A DNA stretch of 45,720 bases from Lachnospiraceae bacterium UBA7784 (GCA_002480925.1 DLDA01000042.1:1-45720); one strand, 5' to 3'. Shown: positions 7,644-16,639, counted from the stretch's first letter. Notes: generated by a model from the letters alone, not told the origin. Numbers and translations are program-made.

Positions 7644-8903
7644 TTATTCTCCTTCCTCTGTCTCCTTTTTCTCAAGGGTTATCGAAACAGCAGCATTCTG
7701 CTGCTTCACGCCATCAGGCAGGTCTATAGTAACCTTCACCTTATGAGTACCCTCCGAAAGCCCCGACACGTCAACCGAACCCGTGAGCTCGGATTCACTT
7801 ATACTGTCAAGCTTGTTTTCGTACCCAGACAATACCACTGATACGGTGTCCGTGTCAAATGTCGCGTCAAGATCATCCGATATATTCCTGATCTTCAGGT
7901 TCCCGGTTGAGACGTTAAATGTCTTGTCAGCTATTGAATCTATATCTACTGTAACCGTCGCCTTTCCCTTTGTAGAATCTACAAGCTTTATCTTCTTTGG
8001 AAGATAGCTCGAGATATCGACTGTCGTCTCGAAGTTCTGATCTGAATCCGCAAAGCCCAGATCCGAGAATGGTATGGTGATCCGCGATATTGTATTCAGG
8101 TCATCAGGGCTTCCCTGGATATCTATGTGATCCGGAGAAACCCTTATATCGTTTACAGACAGGCCCGAAGGAAGATCCTTATTAGCCGGACTAGTCACCT
8201 CTATCGGTACGCTCTTTACCGAATCCATAGTAACATTGATCTTTACAGTCGAGATCGAAAGAGTGAGCCTTGTGGTATTTATCTCCTTTCCATCACTGTC
8301 GAAGAAGGTAGGCACCACATTCTCAGATACGTTCGTGCTGATACCGTCCACATCGGCCACAGCCTCGACATGGTCTATCTTTTTTACTATGCTTGCCGGT
8401 CCCTCAGCTGTGATCACATTAGGCGATACGTCTATGTTCTTTACTGCATAGCCCTCCGCCGGATTGCCATCATAGGAGCCTGTTATCACAAACCTCTTGG
8501 ACTGCTTTTCTCCTACCTCGACCTGGAGGTAGTGTGTAGCTCCTATCACGTTCACCGCTCTGGGATAGGTCACACAGGTGATCTGTATAGGCACCCTGCC
8601 CTTGTCATCCAGATAATTGAGATCTGCAGTAGCGACGAAATCACTGTTTGAGAGGCGGTCCATTATCGTTCTCTTTGCGCTGACACGAAAGGTGACGGAC
8701 ATATTGGAATCGGCCACCGATATATATTTGCCCTGCTCGCTCACAACCTCCTGATTCTCAAGAGAGATCTTTGCAGTGAAATTGCGCTTTTCATTCGGAT
8801 CATCCACATTTACGATCGCAATCCAGAGTATTATGGAAAGAACAATAGCGAGTATCTTTAAGCCCCAGTTCTTGGTAAGAAAGTCATTTATTTTCTGCTT
8901 CAT
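7644..8903 (-). CDS. cdaR: YbbR-domain membrane protein CdaR
   Basis: CdaR regulates the c-di-AMP synthase CdaA from the outer face of the membrane. One N-terminal membrane helix (LKILAIVLSIILWIAIV) is followed by about four YbbR repeats of about 80 residues, as in Firmicute CdaR proteins. The frame is open from 8936, but GAGGAGG lies 7 nt before the ATG at 8903 (MKQKINDFLTKNWGLK), which is the likely start; it overlaps the end of cdaA by 20 bp. The cdaA-cdaR pair is widely conserved; the glmM gene that often follows is missing and an HPr-like gene takes its place. Confidence 0.93.
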   Translation of the reverse strand: MKQKINDFLTKNWGLKILAIVLSIILWIAIVNVDDPNEKRNFTAKISLENQEVVSEQGKYISVADSNMSVTFRVSAKRTIMDRLSNSDFVATADLNYLDDKGRVPIQITCVTYPRAVNVIGATHYLQVEVGEKQSKRFVITGSYDGNPAEGYAVKNIDVSPNVITAEGPASIVKKIDHVEAVADVDGISTNVSENVVPTFFDSDGKEINTTRLTLSISTVKINVTMDSVKSVPIEVTSPANKDLPSGLSVNDIRVSPDHIDIQGSPDDLNTISRITIPFSDLGFADSDQNFETTVDISSYLPKKIKLVDSTKGKATVTVDIDSIADKTFNVSTGNLKIRNISDDLDATFDTDTVSVVLSGYENKLDSISESELTGSVDVSGLSEGTHKVKVTIDLPDGVKQQNAAVSITLEKKETEEGE

Positions 8904-9762
8904 CTGATGACCTCCTCTCGCTCTTCTTTTCTTCATCTACAGAATTCTTCTTCTGGATGCTCTTTAAAAGCTTTGTAAGCTGTTCGCTGCTTATATCGTG
9001 GCGCAGCTTTCCTCCAACTGTCACCGATACAGCTCCGGTCTCCTCCGATACTACTATAGTCACTGCATCGGAAACCTCCGATATGCCAAGGGCTGCTCTG
9101 TGCCTTGTCCCAAGGTCCTTGGATATGGTCATATTGTCAGATAGTGGCAGATAACAGGTGGCAGATACTACCCTGTCTCCTGAAACCAGGACAGCTCCGT
9201 CATGCAGAGGCGTGTTCTTCTCAAAGATATTTATCAGCAGCTGCCTCGAAAGAATAGCATCTATAGGGATACCGGTCCTCTCGTATTCGGATAGTCCGGT
9301 CTCCATCTCTATTACTATAAGTGCTCCGGTCTTTACGGCGCCCATATCGTAGCAGGCCTTGACCAGATCATTTAGGGTATGGTCTGAAAAACGCTGGTTT
9401 GAATTCTTCGAAAAGCCACTGGCAAGTACCCTAAACAGATTATTCCTTCCGAGCTGTTCCAGGGCCTGTCTCATCTCCGGCTGGAAAACCACGACTATAG
9501 CGATTATCGCGACATTCAGAAGCTTCTCGCCCAGCCACAGGATAGTATTCATCTGCAGCAGTGCTGCAAAGGCAAAGAAGGCCACGATCACAAGGATACC
9601 CCGTATCAGCATGAAAGCCCTTGAATTCTTCAGCCAGACCAGAATCTCATAGATGAAGAAGGCTATGATTATGATCTCTACGATATCAATGACACGTATC
9701 GTAGGAAATGTCAGGTCGAAATTGGCCAGAAAGCCATTCATCCTGTCAATAAAAGCCGTCAT
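8884..9762 (-). CDS. cdaA: Membrane diadenylate cyclase CdaA
   Basis: This enzyme makes c-di-AMP from two ATP. Three N-terminal membrane helices (about residues 25-95) lead to a DAC domain that holds both catalytic motifs, D188-G-A in TPLHDGAVLV and R220-H-R in GTRHRAALG. The 292-residue length fits CdaA rather than DisA. The ATG overlaps the stop of the upstream membrane protein gene as ATGA and has AAGGAGG before it. C-di-AMP controls osmolyte and cell-wall balance; here the gene lies in a long run that also carries flagellar rod and surface-glycan genes. Confidence 0.96.
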   Translation of the reverse strand: MTAFIDRMNGFLANFDLTFPTIRVIDIVEIIIIAFFIYEILVWLKNSRAFMLIRGILVIVAFFAFAALLQMNTILWLGEKLLNVAIIAIVVVFQPEMRQALEQLGRNNLFRVLASGFSKNSNQRFSDHTLNDLVKACYDMGAVKTGALIVIEMETGLSEYERTGIPIDAILSRQLLINIFEKNTPLHDGAVLVSGDRVVSATCYLPLSDNMTISKDLGTRHRAALGISEVSDAVTIVVSEETGAVSVTVGGKLRHDISSEQLTKLLKSIQKKNSVDEEKKSERRSSDEAENK

Positions 9763-10712
9763 GTATCCACCTCCTTGTCATCAGGCTCATCAGGCCCCTG
9801 AGGGCTTATCTTCTTTATTTCCTTATCTTCCTCGGCAATATGGATCTTTGGTACTGCCGTCACATAGTAATAATAATCGTCATCCTCAAACTGGACCCTT
9901 TCCACCCTTGAGAAATCAAGATTCCTGAAAAGAAGGGCGCAGACGATACCAAGCATTATGCTGATCAGATCTCCTGCAACCATAGAAAGCATGGCCGGAC
10001 CTGTCCCGAAGAACATAAGTCCCCCGAACTCAATAAGCATCTGCGCTACGGCACCGCCTATCACAGCGATTATCCAGGAATAAGTGGTCTTCAAGTTCTT
10101 AAGAGTGCATACTGAAAGAAAAAGCGCTATCATCGAGAATATAAAAAAATAAAATCCGCTGCCCGATACCATTGACGAAAGCAGATCGAAAGCTCCCGTG
10201 CCGTCAGCACCTTCCGTGATAGACGGGACCGCATCATGCACAGTCTTCAGATAATATGCAATGACTCCGCCCCCAATAACAGAGGTCACGTCATGGTAGC
10301 CTCCGAACAGCCCTGCCGCCATTGGTCCGACATATGGCACAAAGATTCGGTAAAGTATTGCCATTCCTGGCAGAAGAGTATATGATCTCGCCTTGTATGA
10401 ATAGCAGAAAAGATAGGCAAGAGCGAACATTATGAAGACCATTATCCCGATAGACTGGGAAAGGGAGAGGACCTGCAGCACCTGATATATGACAAGCATG
10501 ACTGCCACGCCCGAGGACGGAAGAAAGAATCCTGCTACCGTAAGCAGGGCTTTCACTGGTAAAGAGGACAGGAGAGATGAATATCCGAATGATGATGATA
10601 TAACAGCTACTCCGAGAAGAGTCCAGATCGCTCTCAGGATCTTTCTCAGCACATTCTCATTCCTGATTATGAAATTACTTACATGGCTCCTGACCGCCAG
10701 ATCTACCTTCAT
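9759..10712 (-). CDS. Uncharacterised multispanning membrane protein next to cdaA
   Basis: A 317-residue protein with about eight hydrophobic segments, a glycine-rich stretch (GPMAAGLFGGYHD near residue 155, then SVIGGGVIAYYL) and a soluble acidic C-terminus (FEDDDYYYYVTAVPK, about residues 275-317). I do not recognise a family. An AGGTAAG ribosome site precedes the ATG and the stop overlaps cdaA as ATGA, so the two are probably co-translated. The tight coupling suggests a role near c-di-AMP synthesis or cell-envelope function, which is an inference from position only. Confidence 0.8.
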   Translation of the reverse strand: MKVDLAVRSHVSNFIIRNENVLRKILRAIWTLLGVAVISSSFGYSSLLSSLPVKALLTVAGFFLPSSGVAVMLVIYQVLQVLSLSQSIGIMVFIMFALAYLFCYSYKARSYTLLPGMAILYRIFVPYVGPMAAGLFGGYHDVTSVIGGGVIAYYLKTVHDAVPSITEGADGTGAFDLLSSMVSGSGFYFFIFSMIALFLSVCTLKNLKTTYSWIIAVIGGAVAQMLIEFGGLMFFGTGPAMLSMVAGDLISIMLGIVCALLFRNLDFSRVERVQFEDDDYYYYVTAVPKIHIAEEDKEIKKISPQGPDEPDDKEVDT

Positions 10713-10717
10713 TGTAC

Positions 10718-11125
10718 TTACCTGTGGCTTTTTTGGTCTTCCTTTTCATAAATAGCAGACAGCTGCTGCATATCCTTGTCCTGACTGCGGACAGTATTAC
10801 TGTATCTCTCGTATCGCTTAAGATTCCTGTGCCTTTCATATCGCAGAAAGAACAGCATGAAAAACAGATAGCCAAGCAATCCCGAAAAAAGCAGGACTTC
10901 GATCGTAAACCTTCTTACCGGGATCACGAACCATGAAAATACAGCCGCTGAGACGATCGAGAAGACAAGGAAATAAAGAATGCTTCCGAAGAAGAAGCTC
11001 CTGACTCCGTAATAGGAGACAAAGGACTTCCTGTCGAGTCCGTCAGCCGTCTGTATCCTGTATCCTGTCCTTTTCTCCCGGATCGCCATACGGGTCATGA
11101 TCCTGACCCTGTCCTGATCTATCAA
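10718..11125 (-). CDS. Small two-helix membrane protein of unknown function
   Basis: A basic protein of about 135 residues with two hydrophobic helices (FFFGSILYFLVFSIVSAAVF, then VLLFSGLLGYLFFMLFFL) and a charged tail. No family is recognised. Two starts are possible: a TTG at 11125 with AGGA 8 nt upstream, one base after the yvyF stop, or an ATG at 11098 with AGGG 8 nt upstream. It lies between yvyF and the cdaA-linked membrane protein in the same run. The frame fits its neighbours in base use and is intact, so it is called as a real gene. Confidence 0.75.
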   Translation of the reverse strand: MIDQDRVRIMTRMAIREKRTGYRIQTADGLDRKSFVSYYGVRSFFFGSILYFLVFSIVSAAVFSWFVIPVRRFTIEVLLFSGLLGYLFFMLFFLRYERHRNLKRYERYSNTVRSQDKDMQQLSAIYEKEDQKSHR

Positions 11126-11126
11126 T

Positions 11127-11543
11127 TCAGATATCCTGCTTTCCCATAAATCTCATCGCGTCCCTCTCGGTCCTTCTCTTATGTGGTACTGCTGTCACCG
11201 GTTTCTTGTACATGCTATCCAGATCCTGGGCCATCGCGTTCTTACAGTTATTACAGAAACGTCCTGTCCTTATCGGAGCGCCGCACTTCTCACAGTAAAA
11301 GGTGACTCCGGACTCTCTCGAGAATTCCAGTCTCTCTTCTCTGACCCACTGCTGTATCTGATTTATAGAGACACTATTCTCCTCAGAGACCTGATTCATG
11401 CTGGCTCCCGGATTATCCCTGATATAGTCTCTTACCTGTTCAAAAAGCTTCTCCTGCTCTCTCTTGCAATTATCACAGATAACAGGGCTCTCCCCGCTAT
11501 ACTGGAATATCCTGCCGCATTTCCTGCAATTGCGTATATCCAT
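11127..11543 (-). CDS. Flagellar operon protein YvyF (TIGR03826-like)
   Basis: A 138-residue protein with zinc-ribbon cysteine pairs at both ends (CRKCGRIF and CDNC near the start; CEKCGAPI and CNNCKNAM near residues 95-115) and a helix-turn-helix-like centre (GASMNQVSEENSVSINQIQQW). This layout matches the YvyF family of flagellar operons. In Bacillus subtilis, comFC is followed by yvyF and flgM; here comFC precedes it but no flgM is seen. The ATG has AAGGGTGAT upstream. Its molecular role is unknown. Confidence 0.85.
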   Translation of the reverse strand: MDIRNCRKCGRIFQYSGESPVICDNCKREQEKLFEQVRDYIRDNPGASMNQVSEENSVSINQIQQWVREERLEFSRESGVTFYCEKCGAPIRTGRFCNNCKNAMAQDLDSMYKKPVTAVPHKRRTERDAMRFMGKQDI

Positions 11544-11565
11544 CTTATCACCCTTTCTCCATGTA

Positions 11566-12267
11566 TTATTCTCCTGTGCAGATAAATATACCGCAGACCT
11601 TCACTGCTCCAGCCCCTAGCAGAGCTCCTGTCGCAGCATCCATAGTAGCACCTGTCGTATATATATCATCGCACATAAGCACTTTCTTTGATTTTACAAC
11701 AAAATCGTCTGCTTGAAAAGCATTTTTGAGATTCTTTCGCCTTTCCTCAGGTGAAAGCCCCTTCATCGGGGGTGTCTTCCTGACGCGTTCCAGTGCTTCT
11801 CTTACCGGTATTCCGGTTTCCGCCGAAAGGGCTTTCGCGAATACACCAGCCTGGTTGAAGCCCCTTCTTCTCTCCTTTGCCGGATACATTGGCACAGGCA
11901 CGATCATATCAAATCCCATCCCCTCAAACCAGCTGCCCCACAGATCCAGTGCATCCCTCGCATAAGCCTCGGCCGCAGAATACCTTCCTGAATACTTGAA
12001 TCGGTACATTGCCTCCCTCATAGGGCCGTCATATACATAGACTGACCTCCCCTCTGAAAACAAATGCTTTTTACTCCTGCAGTCATCGCAGAGTGCCCTG
12101 GTCTCATCCGTAAGAGTCCTCCCGCATTTGACGCAGCAGTTTTTTGTAACTCTTATTACCAGGTCATTGCACCACCTGCAGAAACCCTCCTCATCAGGAG
12201 AGAGCACCTGATCACATGCGCCGCATCTCGGCGGAAAAAGTATCCTCCTAAACCTTCCTATCCTCAA
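11566..12267 (-). CDS. comFC: ComFC-family phosphoribosyltransferase-like protein
   Basis: A 233-residue late-competence-type protein related to ComFC/GntX. Zinc-finger cysteines lie at the N-terminus (CGACDQVL, CRWC, CCVKCGRTL, CDDC) and the PRPP-binding motif VLMCDDIYTTGATM lies near residue 200. The most likely start is a TTG at 12267, with GGGAGG 9 nt upstream inside the end of recD2, giving a 20-bp overlap. ComFC family proteins help take up single-stranded DNA in naturally competent bacteria, and pairing with RecD2 fits DNA processing. No other competence gene is in the window. Confidence 0.92.
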   Translation of the reverse strand: MRIGRFRRILFPPRCGACDQVLSPDEEGFCRWCNDLVIRVTKNCCVKCGRTLTDETRALCDDCRSKKHLFSEGRSVYVYDGPMREAMYRFKYSGRYSAAEAYARDALDLWGSWFEGMGFDMIVPVPMYPAKERRRGFNQAGVFAKALSAETGIPVREALERVRKTPPMKGLSPEERRKNLKNAFQADDFVVKSKKVLMCDDIYTTGATMDAATGALLGAGAVKVCGIFICTGE

Positions 12268-14518
12268 GTCCCATCGCCTCCCTTATCCTTTTGCAAAGAC
12301 CGCTTTGACGCTTCCTCTCACGGTCGTTTTTTTCCATATTGAAAAAGACCTTTTCATCACCGACAAGTATTACACTTTTCTTTGCTCTTGTGACCGCTGT
12401 ATATAAAAGGTTCCTGTTGTAGAGTACCTCCGGACCGGACAGAAGCGGTATGATCACAGCCGGATACTCGCTTCCCTGTGACTTGTGGATAGTCATCGCA
12501 TAGGCAAGGGAGAGATTATCAAGCCTCTCATATGGATAATAGACATTATGGCCGTCATCAAACCTTATAAGCATCTCCTTTGAGTAATCGTTTATCTCTG
12601 CTATCCTTCCCAGATCTCCGTTATAGACTCCCTTCCCCTTCTCGACAGCGACTCCATACTTATCATCTCTCTCCCAGTCCATCTCATAGTCATTCTTCGT
12701 CTGCATCACCTTGTCGCCGACCCGGAAAATGTCCTCGCCGACAGTCTTCTCGTCACGGCTCTGCGACGGCGGATTCAGCTTGTCCTGAAGTATCCTGTTC
12801 AGGTTTTCAACCCCGCACAGTCCCTTCCTTGTTGGTGATAGCACCTGTATATCAAAGATATCCGCTCCTACATACTTCGGCAGATTGCTGTGCAGAAGCC
12901 AGAGGATAGTAGAGATTATGTTTCTGGCATCATACCTTTTCAGGAAGAAGAAGTCCCGGCTTTGTTTATCTATATCCACCGGCTCGCCATTCTTTATCCT
13001 GTGAGCGTTAAGGACTATATCTCCGCTTTCCTTCTGCCTGAAAATATTGGTAAGCCTTACCACAGGAAAGGCCTCCGAAGCAATCAGATCCTTCAGCACG
13101 TTTCCCGGTCCTACCGACGGCAGCTGGTCTGCATCCCCTACAAGTATAAGCCTCATATCATCTGTCACAGCCCTTAGAAGCGAGTAAAAGATAGTTATGT
13201 CCACCATTGACATCTCATCTATTATAACTGCATCGGCCTCTATAGGGTTATCCTCGTTCCTTGAAAACATCCCAGGATTTGATCCAGGCCTGTCATCATC
13301 CATAGACCCGTTATTTTCCACCTCCAGCAGCCTGTGGATGGTCATTGCATCCCTTTCGACTGCCTGGCTCATCCGCTTGGCAGCCCTGCCTGTAGGTGCG
13401 GCAAGGACAACTGTCTTATTCTCCATTTCAAAATATCGGATTATAGATCTGATCGTCGTCGTCTTTCCTGTTCCCGGTCCTCCAGTAAGGATCAGGATAC
13501 CGTTCTCTGCCGCCACCCTTACCGCCTTTTTCTGCTCAGTGTCAAGCGTCATCTCCTCCTCTGACTCTATCTCCGATATAGCGTCATCTGCTGCCTTAGT
13601 ACCATCCTCATAGCTCTTTCTCATGGCAAGAAGCTTTGATGCGCACCTCATTTCCATCCTATAGATCGGATACAGATAGGTCTCGTCACCTGATGCCTTT
13701 ATCCTCCTGTCCATGGTCAGTGAAAAGATCTGGTTGTCTATCATCTGCTCAGGTACATTCAGGAGCTCCATCGCCTGCTTTTTCAGATCTGCTGTAAGCA
13801 GATAGGTATTACCCGCTGTAAGCGCCTCTGACAGCACATATTCTATACCGGCTCTGGCCCTTTCCTCGCTCTGGAGTGAAAATCCCGAGGCCAGGGCTAT
13901 CTTATCTGCGCTGCGAAAGCCTATTCCATCCACCTCCTCAGCAAGCCTGTAGGGATTGGCCTTTATCACAGATACTGCATCCTCGCCGTATTTATTATAT
14001 ATCTTTAATGACATGCCTGCTGTGATCCCGAATCTTGAGAGGGCAAGCATGACCATCCTCTGGGCGCTCTTCGCCCTCAGATCCGCTGAAATCTGTTCGG
14101 CCCTGCTTTTGCTTATTCCCTTTACCTCAGCCAGCCGCTCCGGCTGTGTCTCAAGTATCTGGAAGCTCTTGTCCCCAAATCTTTTTATGATCCTTGATGC
14201 GAGCGCCGGCCCTATTCCCTTTACCGCACCGGATGACAGATATCTCTCAAGCGATTCAGTATCTGTCGGAGCTACCTCCTCGTACTCCTTCATCTTAAGC
14301 TGTCTGCCGAAGCTCTCGTGATTGACGAAATCGCCTGTTACCCTCAGATTTTCTCCGGCACTTACCGACGCAAAAATGCCTACACAGGTTATCTCATAGG
14401 GATCATCAAGATCCTGATCCGATACCGCTTCCTTTGGTATCAGCACGAGAACCGTGTAGGCATTATCTTCATTTCTATAAATGATCTTATCTACGCATCC
14501 TTCAATCGTTACCATCAT
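12248..14518 (-). CDS. recD2: RecD2-type ATP-dependent DNA helicase
   Basis: A 756-residue SF1B helicase. It has the RecD2-specific N-terminal extension with helix-hairpin-helix repeats (GIGPALASRIIKRFG, VKGISKSRAEQI), Walker A GGPGTGKTTT near residue 345, Walker B VIIDEMSMVD, and the C-terminal motif AYAMTIHKSQGSEYPAVI. RecD2 unwinds DNA 5' to 3' in repair and replication-fork processing in bacteria without RecBC. The start overlaps the flgJ-like gene (ATGATG) and the end overlaps comFC. Its place between flagellar rod genes and comFC is odd but the gene is intact. Confidence 0.95.
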   Translation of the reverse strand: MMVTIEGCVDKIIYRNEDNAYTVLVLIPKEAVSDQDLDDPYEITCVGIFASVSAGENLRVTGDFVNHESFGRQLKMKEYEEVAPTDTESLERYLSSGAVKGIGPALASRIIKRFGDKSFQILETQPERLAEVKGISKSRAEQISADLRAKSAQRMVMLALSRFGITAGMSLKIYNKYGEDAVSVIKANPYRLAEEVDGIGFRSADKIALASGFSLQSEERARAGIEYVLSEALTAGNTYLLTADLKKQAMELLNVPEQMIDNQIFSLTMDRRIKASGDETYLYPIYRMEMRCASKLLAMRKSYEDGTKAADDAISEIESEEEMTLDTEQKKAVRVAAENGILILTGGPGTGKTTTIRSIIRYFEMENKTVVLAAPTGRAAKRMSQAVERDAMTIHRLLEVENNGSMDDDRPGSNPGMFSRNEDNPIEADAVIIDEMSMVDITIFYSLLRAVTDDMRLILVGDADQLPSVGPGNVLKDLIASEAFPVVRLTNIFRQKESGDIVLNAHRIKNGEPVDIDKQSRDFFFLKRYDARNIISTILWLLHSNLPKYVGADIFDIQVLSPTRKGLCGVENLNRILQDKLNPPSQSRDEKTVGEDIFRVGDKVMQTKNDYEMDWERDDKYGVAVEKGKGVYNGDLGRIAEINDYSKEMLIRFDDGHNVYYPYERLDNLSLAYAMTIHKSQGSEYPAVIIPLLSGPEVLYNRNLLYTAVTRAKKSVILVGDEKVFFNMEKNDRERKRQSGLCKRIREAMGLEDRKV

Positions 14519-14894
14519 CAGTTATTCCGTACTCCAGCTTCATATGGTCCACCATCTGGTCCGTAAAGCTGTCTCCGTAGTTGTCAACTATCTGCTCTGC
14601 AACACTTGATATAGCCGAATCCATATACATATCGGACATCTGACCTGCCCATCCGTCTGTATCGTCGTCCGGCTTTAATGCATCATTCGACTTCTTTACC
14701 TCCTTTATCACCTGCTCGACAAAATAGGTCTCGAATGATTTCATAGCACTCTTAAGGTCACTTGTAGAAGAATTCCTGCTAAGAGAGGAGGCCTTCCTTG
14801 TGATGCTTCCTGTCTTATCAGAATCATAAAGCCCCATAGCCTGCTGGCTGGCTGCATTCAGATATGAAGATGTGATATCAGTGCTTACTGCCAT
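14502..14894 (-). CDS. FlgJ-like flagellar rod-binding protein
   Basis: A 130-residue protein matching the N-terminal rod-binding domain of FlgJ: SDLKSAMKSFETYFVEQVIKE, then a spacer with W81, and the ending QIVDNYGDSFTDQMVDHM. The muramidase domain seen in proteobacterial FlgJ is absent, as is common in Firmicutes, so wall opening must rely on another hydrolase. AAAGGATAGGCT precedes the ATG. It lies 14 bp after flgG and overlaps recD2. Confidence 0.85.
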   Translation of the reverse strand: MAVSTDITSSYLNAASQQAMGLYDSDKTGSITRKASSLSRNSSTSDLKSAMKSFETYFVEQVIKEVKKSNDALKPDDDTDGWAGQMSDMYMDSAISSVAEQIVDNYGDSFTDQMVDHMKLEYGITDDGND

Positions 14895-14908
14895 AGCCTA
14901 TCCTTTCA

Positions 14909-15733
14909 TCAGCGTCTTAGATTATTGGCTGTCTCCAGCATGGAATCAGAGGTCGTTATAGCCTTTGAGTTCATCTCATAGGCTCTCTGTGAAACTATAA
15001 GGTCTACCATCTCATCTGCCAGTGAGACATTGCTGCCCTCTATATATCCCTGCTTGACCGTGCTCTTTATGATATTAAGCCTTGTAGTACGCTCATTTAT
15101 AGCATTGCCGCTTGCTGCAGTTGCTCCCCAGAGATTGCCTCCCTCCTCGGAAAGCCCGTTTGCATTGGAGAACTGCCAGAGTCCTATGCTCTGTCCACTG
15201 GCCTGATACTTACCGTTGGCCAGCTTGTAGCTTATGGCTCCTGTGTCTGGATCTATGACTATCTTTTCTGTTGAGGCAGAAGCCGGGACTGTGATCCTTC
15301 TTCCCCTGCTGTCAAGTATGCGAAGTCCGTTATTATTGGTAAGGACCCTGCTTCCGTCGCCGTCAACCGTCCAGTTGAAATCTCCGTCCTTTGTGTAGTA
15401 AGTCCTCCCGTCTGCACCCTGGACTCCGAAGAAGCCGCTTCCGTCTATGAAGCAGGCGCTGGGATTGTCGCTTGCCTGCTGGATACCGGTAGAGAAGCTT
15501 GTCTTTGTAGCCGCTACCCTGGTCCCTAATCCAACCTGGGCCTGGGTAGGCTTTGGATCGCCATTTGCCGAGGTCGTAGGACTCTGCAGGTTCTGATAAA
15601 GCAGTGACTTGAACTCTGTGGTCTTTGACTTATAGCCTACTGTATTTACATTTGCAAGGTTATTTGAAATCGTATCGACCGCAGTCTGCTGGGCCCTCAT
15701 CCCGCTCGCTCCGGTCCATAATGCTCTCATCAT
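14909..15733 (-). CDS. flgG: Flagellar basal-body rod protein FlgG
   Basis: A 274-residue distal rod protein. The N-terminus ALWTGASGMRAQQ with SNNLANVNTVGYK and the C-terminus GSNVSLADEMVDLIVSQRAY are diagnostic of FlgG; the C-terminal residues end in SMLETANNLRR. The two ends form the coiled-coil core of the rod. AGGAGG lies 9 nt before the first of two adjacent ATGs. It is 21 bp after the flgF-like gene. No rings or hook genes are in the window, so the rest of the flagellar genes lie elsewhere. Confidence 0.94.
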   Translation of the reverse strand: MMRALWTGASGMRAQQTAVDTISNNLANVNTVGYKSKTTEFKSLLYQNLQSPTTSANGDPKPTQAQVGLGTRVAATKTSFSTGIQQASDNPSACFIDGSGFFGVQGADGRTYYTKDGDFNWTVDGDGSRVLTNNNGLRILDSRGRRITVPASASTEKIVIDPDTGAISYKLANGKYQASGQSIGLWQFSNANGLSEEGGNLWGATAASGNAINERTTRLNIIKSTVKQGYIEGSNVSLADEMVDLIVSQRAYEMNSKAITTSDSMLETANNLRR

Positions 15734-15754
15734 GATTATATGCCTCCTGTGCTA

Positions 15755-16561
15755 TCAGCTTATCGAGCCTACCTGTGATGCAGCAGATTCAAGCGTTTCA
15801 TCCTCTGCCTGTATCATCTTGGCTCCTGCCTCATAGGCTCTCTGGATCGTGATCATTGATACCATCTCATCGACCACATTCACATTGCTCATCTCAAGAG
15901 CTCCCTGCTCTATCCTGTATCCGTTTCCTCTGGTGACCGTTCCGCCGTTCACGAGATCATATAGATTCTCGCCGTAGTGAGCCAGATAATCCGTATCATT
16001 CACATCTACGACTCCGACCTGATCGACCGCCGTACCATTCTGCCAGATCCGTCCCTCAGGGTCCACTGTATAGCTCTGCAGCGGATCTACCCTGACAAAA
16101 TTCTGCTCCGAAACCCTGCCTGTAGTCGCGCCGTTCATATTGAGCAGATAATCTCCGTTTCCTGTCCTGAAATATCCCTGATTATCTACTGTAAACTGTC
16201 CATCCCTTGTGTACTTGACTGATGAATTCCCCTGCTTGTCCGTATAGGCTATGGCAAAAAATCCGTCGCCTCCGATTGCAAGATCTGACTTCTCATCTGT
16301 GACCTTGAAACTGCCCTGGCTGTAATCCGTATAGGTCTCTCCGACCTTGTCTCCCTGCTGGATATCTCCTATCCCCTGGGCGAACATGAAATTGCCGGAA
16401 TCCTTTATACGCAGTGCCAGCTGCCGCCTGAACGCGGCATTAGTCGTACCTTCCTTCTTGTATCCGGCTGTGGTGGCATTTGCAAGATTATTGCTCATCA
16501 CATCGAGCCTTCTCTGCTCCTCTACCATACCGGTGTATGCTGTATATAGTCCTTTTACCAT
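15755..16561 (-). CDS. Flagellar hook-basal body protein (FlgF/FlhO-like)
   Basis: A 268-residue rod-family protein. The N-terminus KGLYTAYTGMVEEQ with SNNLANATTAGYK and the C-terminus QGALEMSNVNVVDEMVSMI show the flagellar rod/hook family; it is less FlgG-like than its downstream partner and best fits FlgF, or FlhO of Bacillus. It is the first gene of the long minus-strand run and lies 38 bp after a sigma-D-like -10 element (16599-16606). The ribosome site is weak (GTGGTGAT close to the ATG). Confidence 0.9.
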   Translation of the reverse strand: MVKGLYTAYTGMVEEQRRLDVMSNNLANATTAGYKKEGTTNAAFRRQLALRIKDSGNFMFAQGIGDIQQGDKVGETYTDYSQGSFKVTDEKSDLAIGGDGFFAIAYTDKQGNSSVKYTRDGQFTVDNQGYFRTGNGDYLLNMNGATTGRVSEQNFVRVDPLQSYTVDPEGRIWQNGTAVDQVGVVDVNDTDYLAHYGENLYDLVNGGTVTRGNGYRIEQGALEMSNVNVVDEMVSMITIQRAYEAGAKMIQAEDETLESAASQVGSIS

Positions 16562-16598
16562 TCTATCACCACTTTGCGCAAATTGTCTGCTATGATTT

Positions 16599-16624
16599 AT
16601 ATCGGCAGTTTTGGGGATATTATA
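16599..16624 (-). promoter_or_regulatory. Sigma-D (FliA)-type flagellar promoter candidate
   Basis: On the minus strand GCCGATAT (16599-16606) is an exact match to the -10 element used by motility sigma factors of Firmicutes. TATA (16621-16624) stands 14 bp upstream, matching TAAA in three of four bases. A TATAAT overlaps the same place (16619-16624) but has no good -35 partner. The start of the flgF-like gene is 38 bp downstream. Confidence 0.6.
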
Positions 16625-16639
16625 ACATAGTTGGGAGGA

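Noticed and set aside
14502..14894. Truncation of FlgJ
   Set aside because: Rod-binding proteins without the muramidase domain are normal in Firmicutes.
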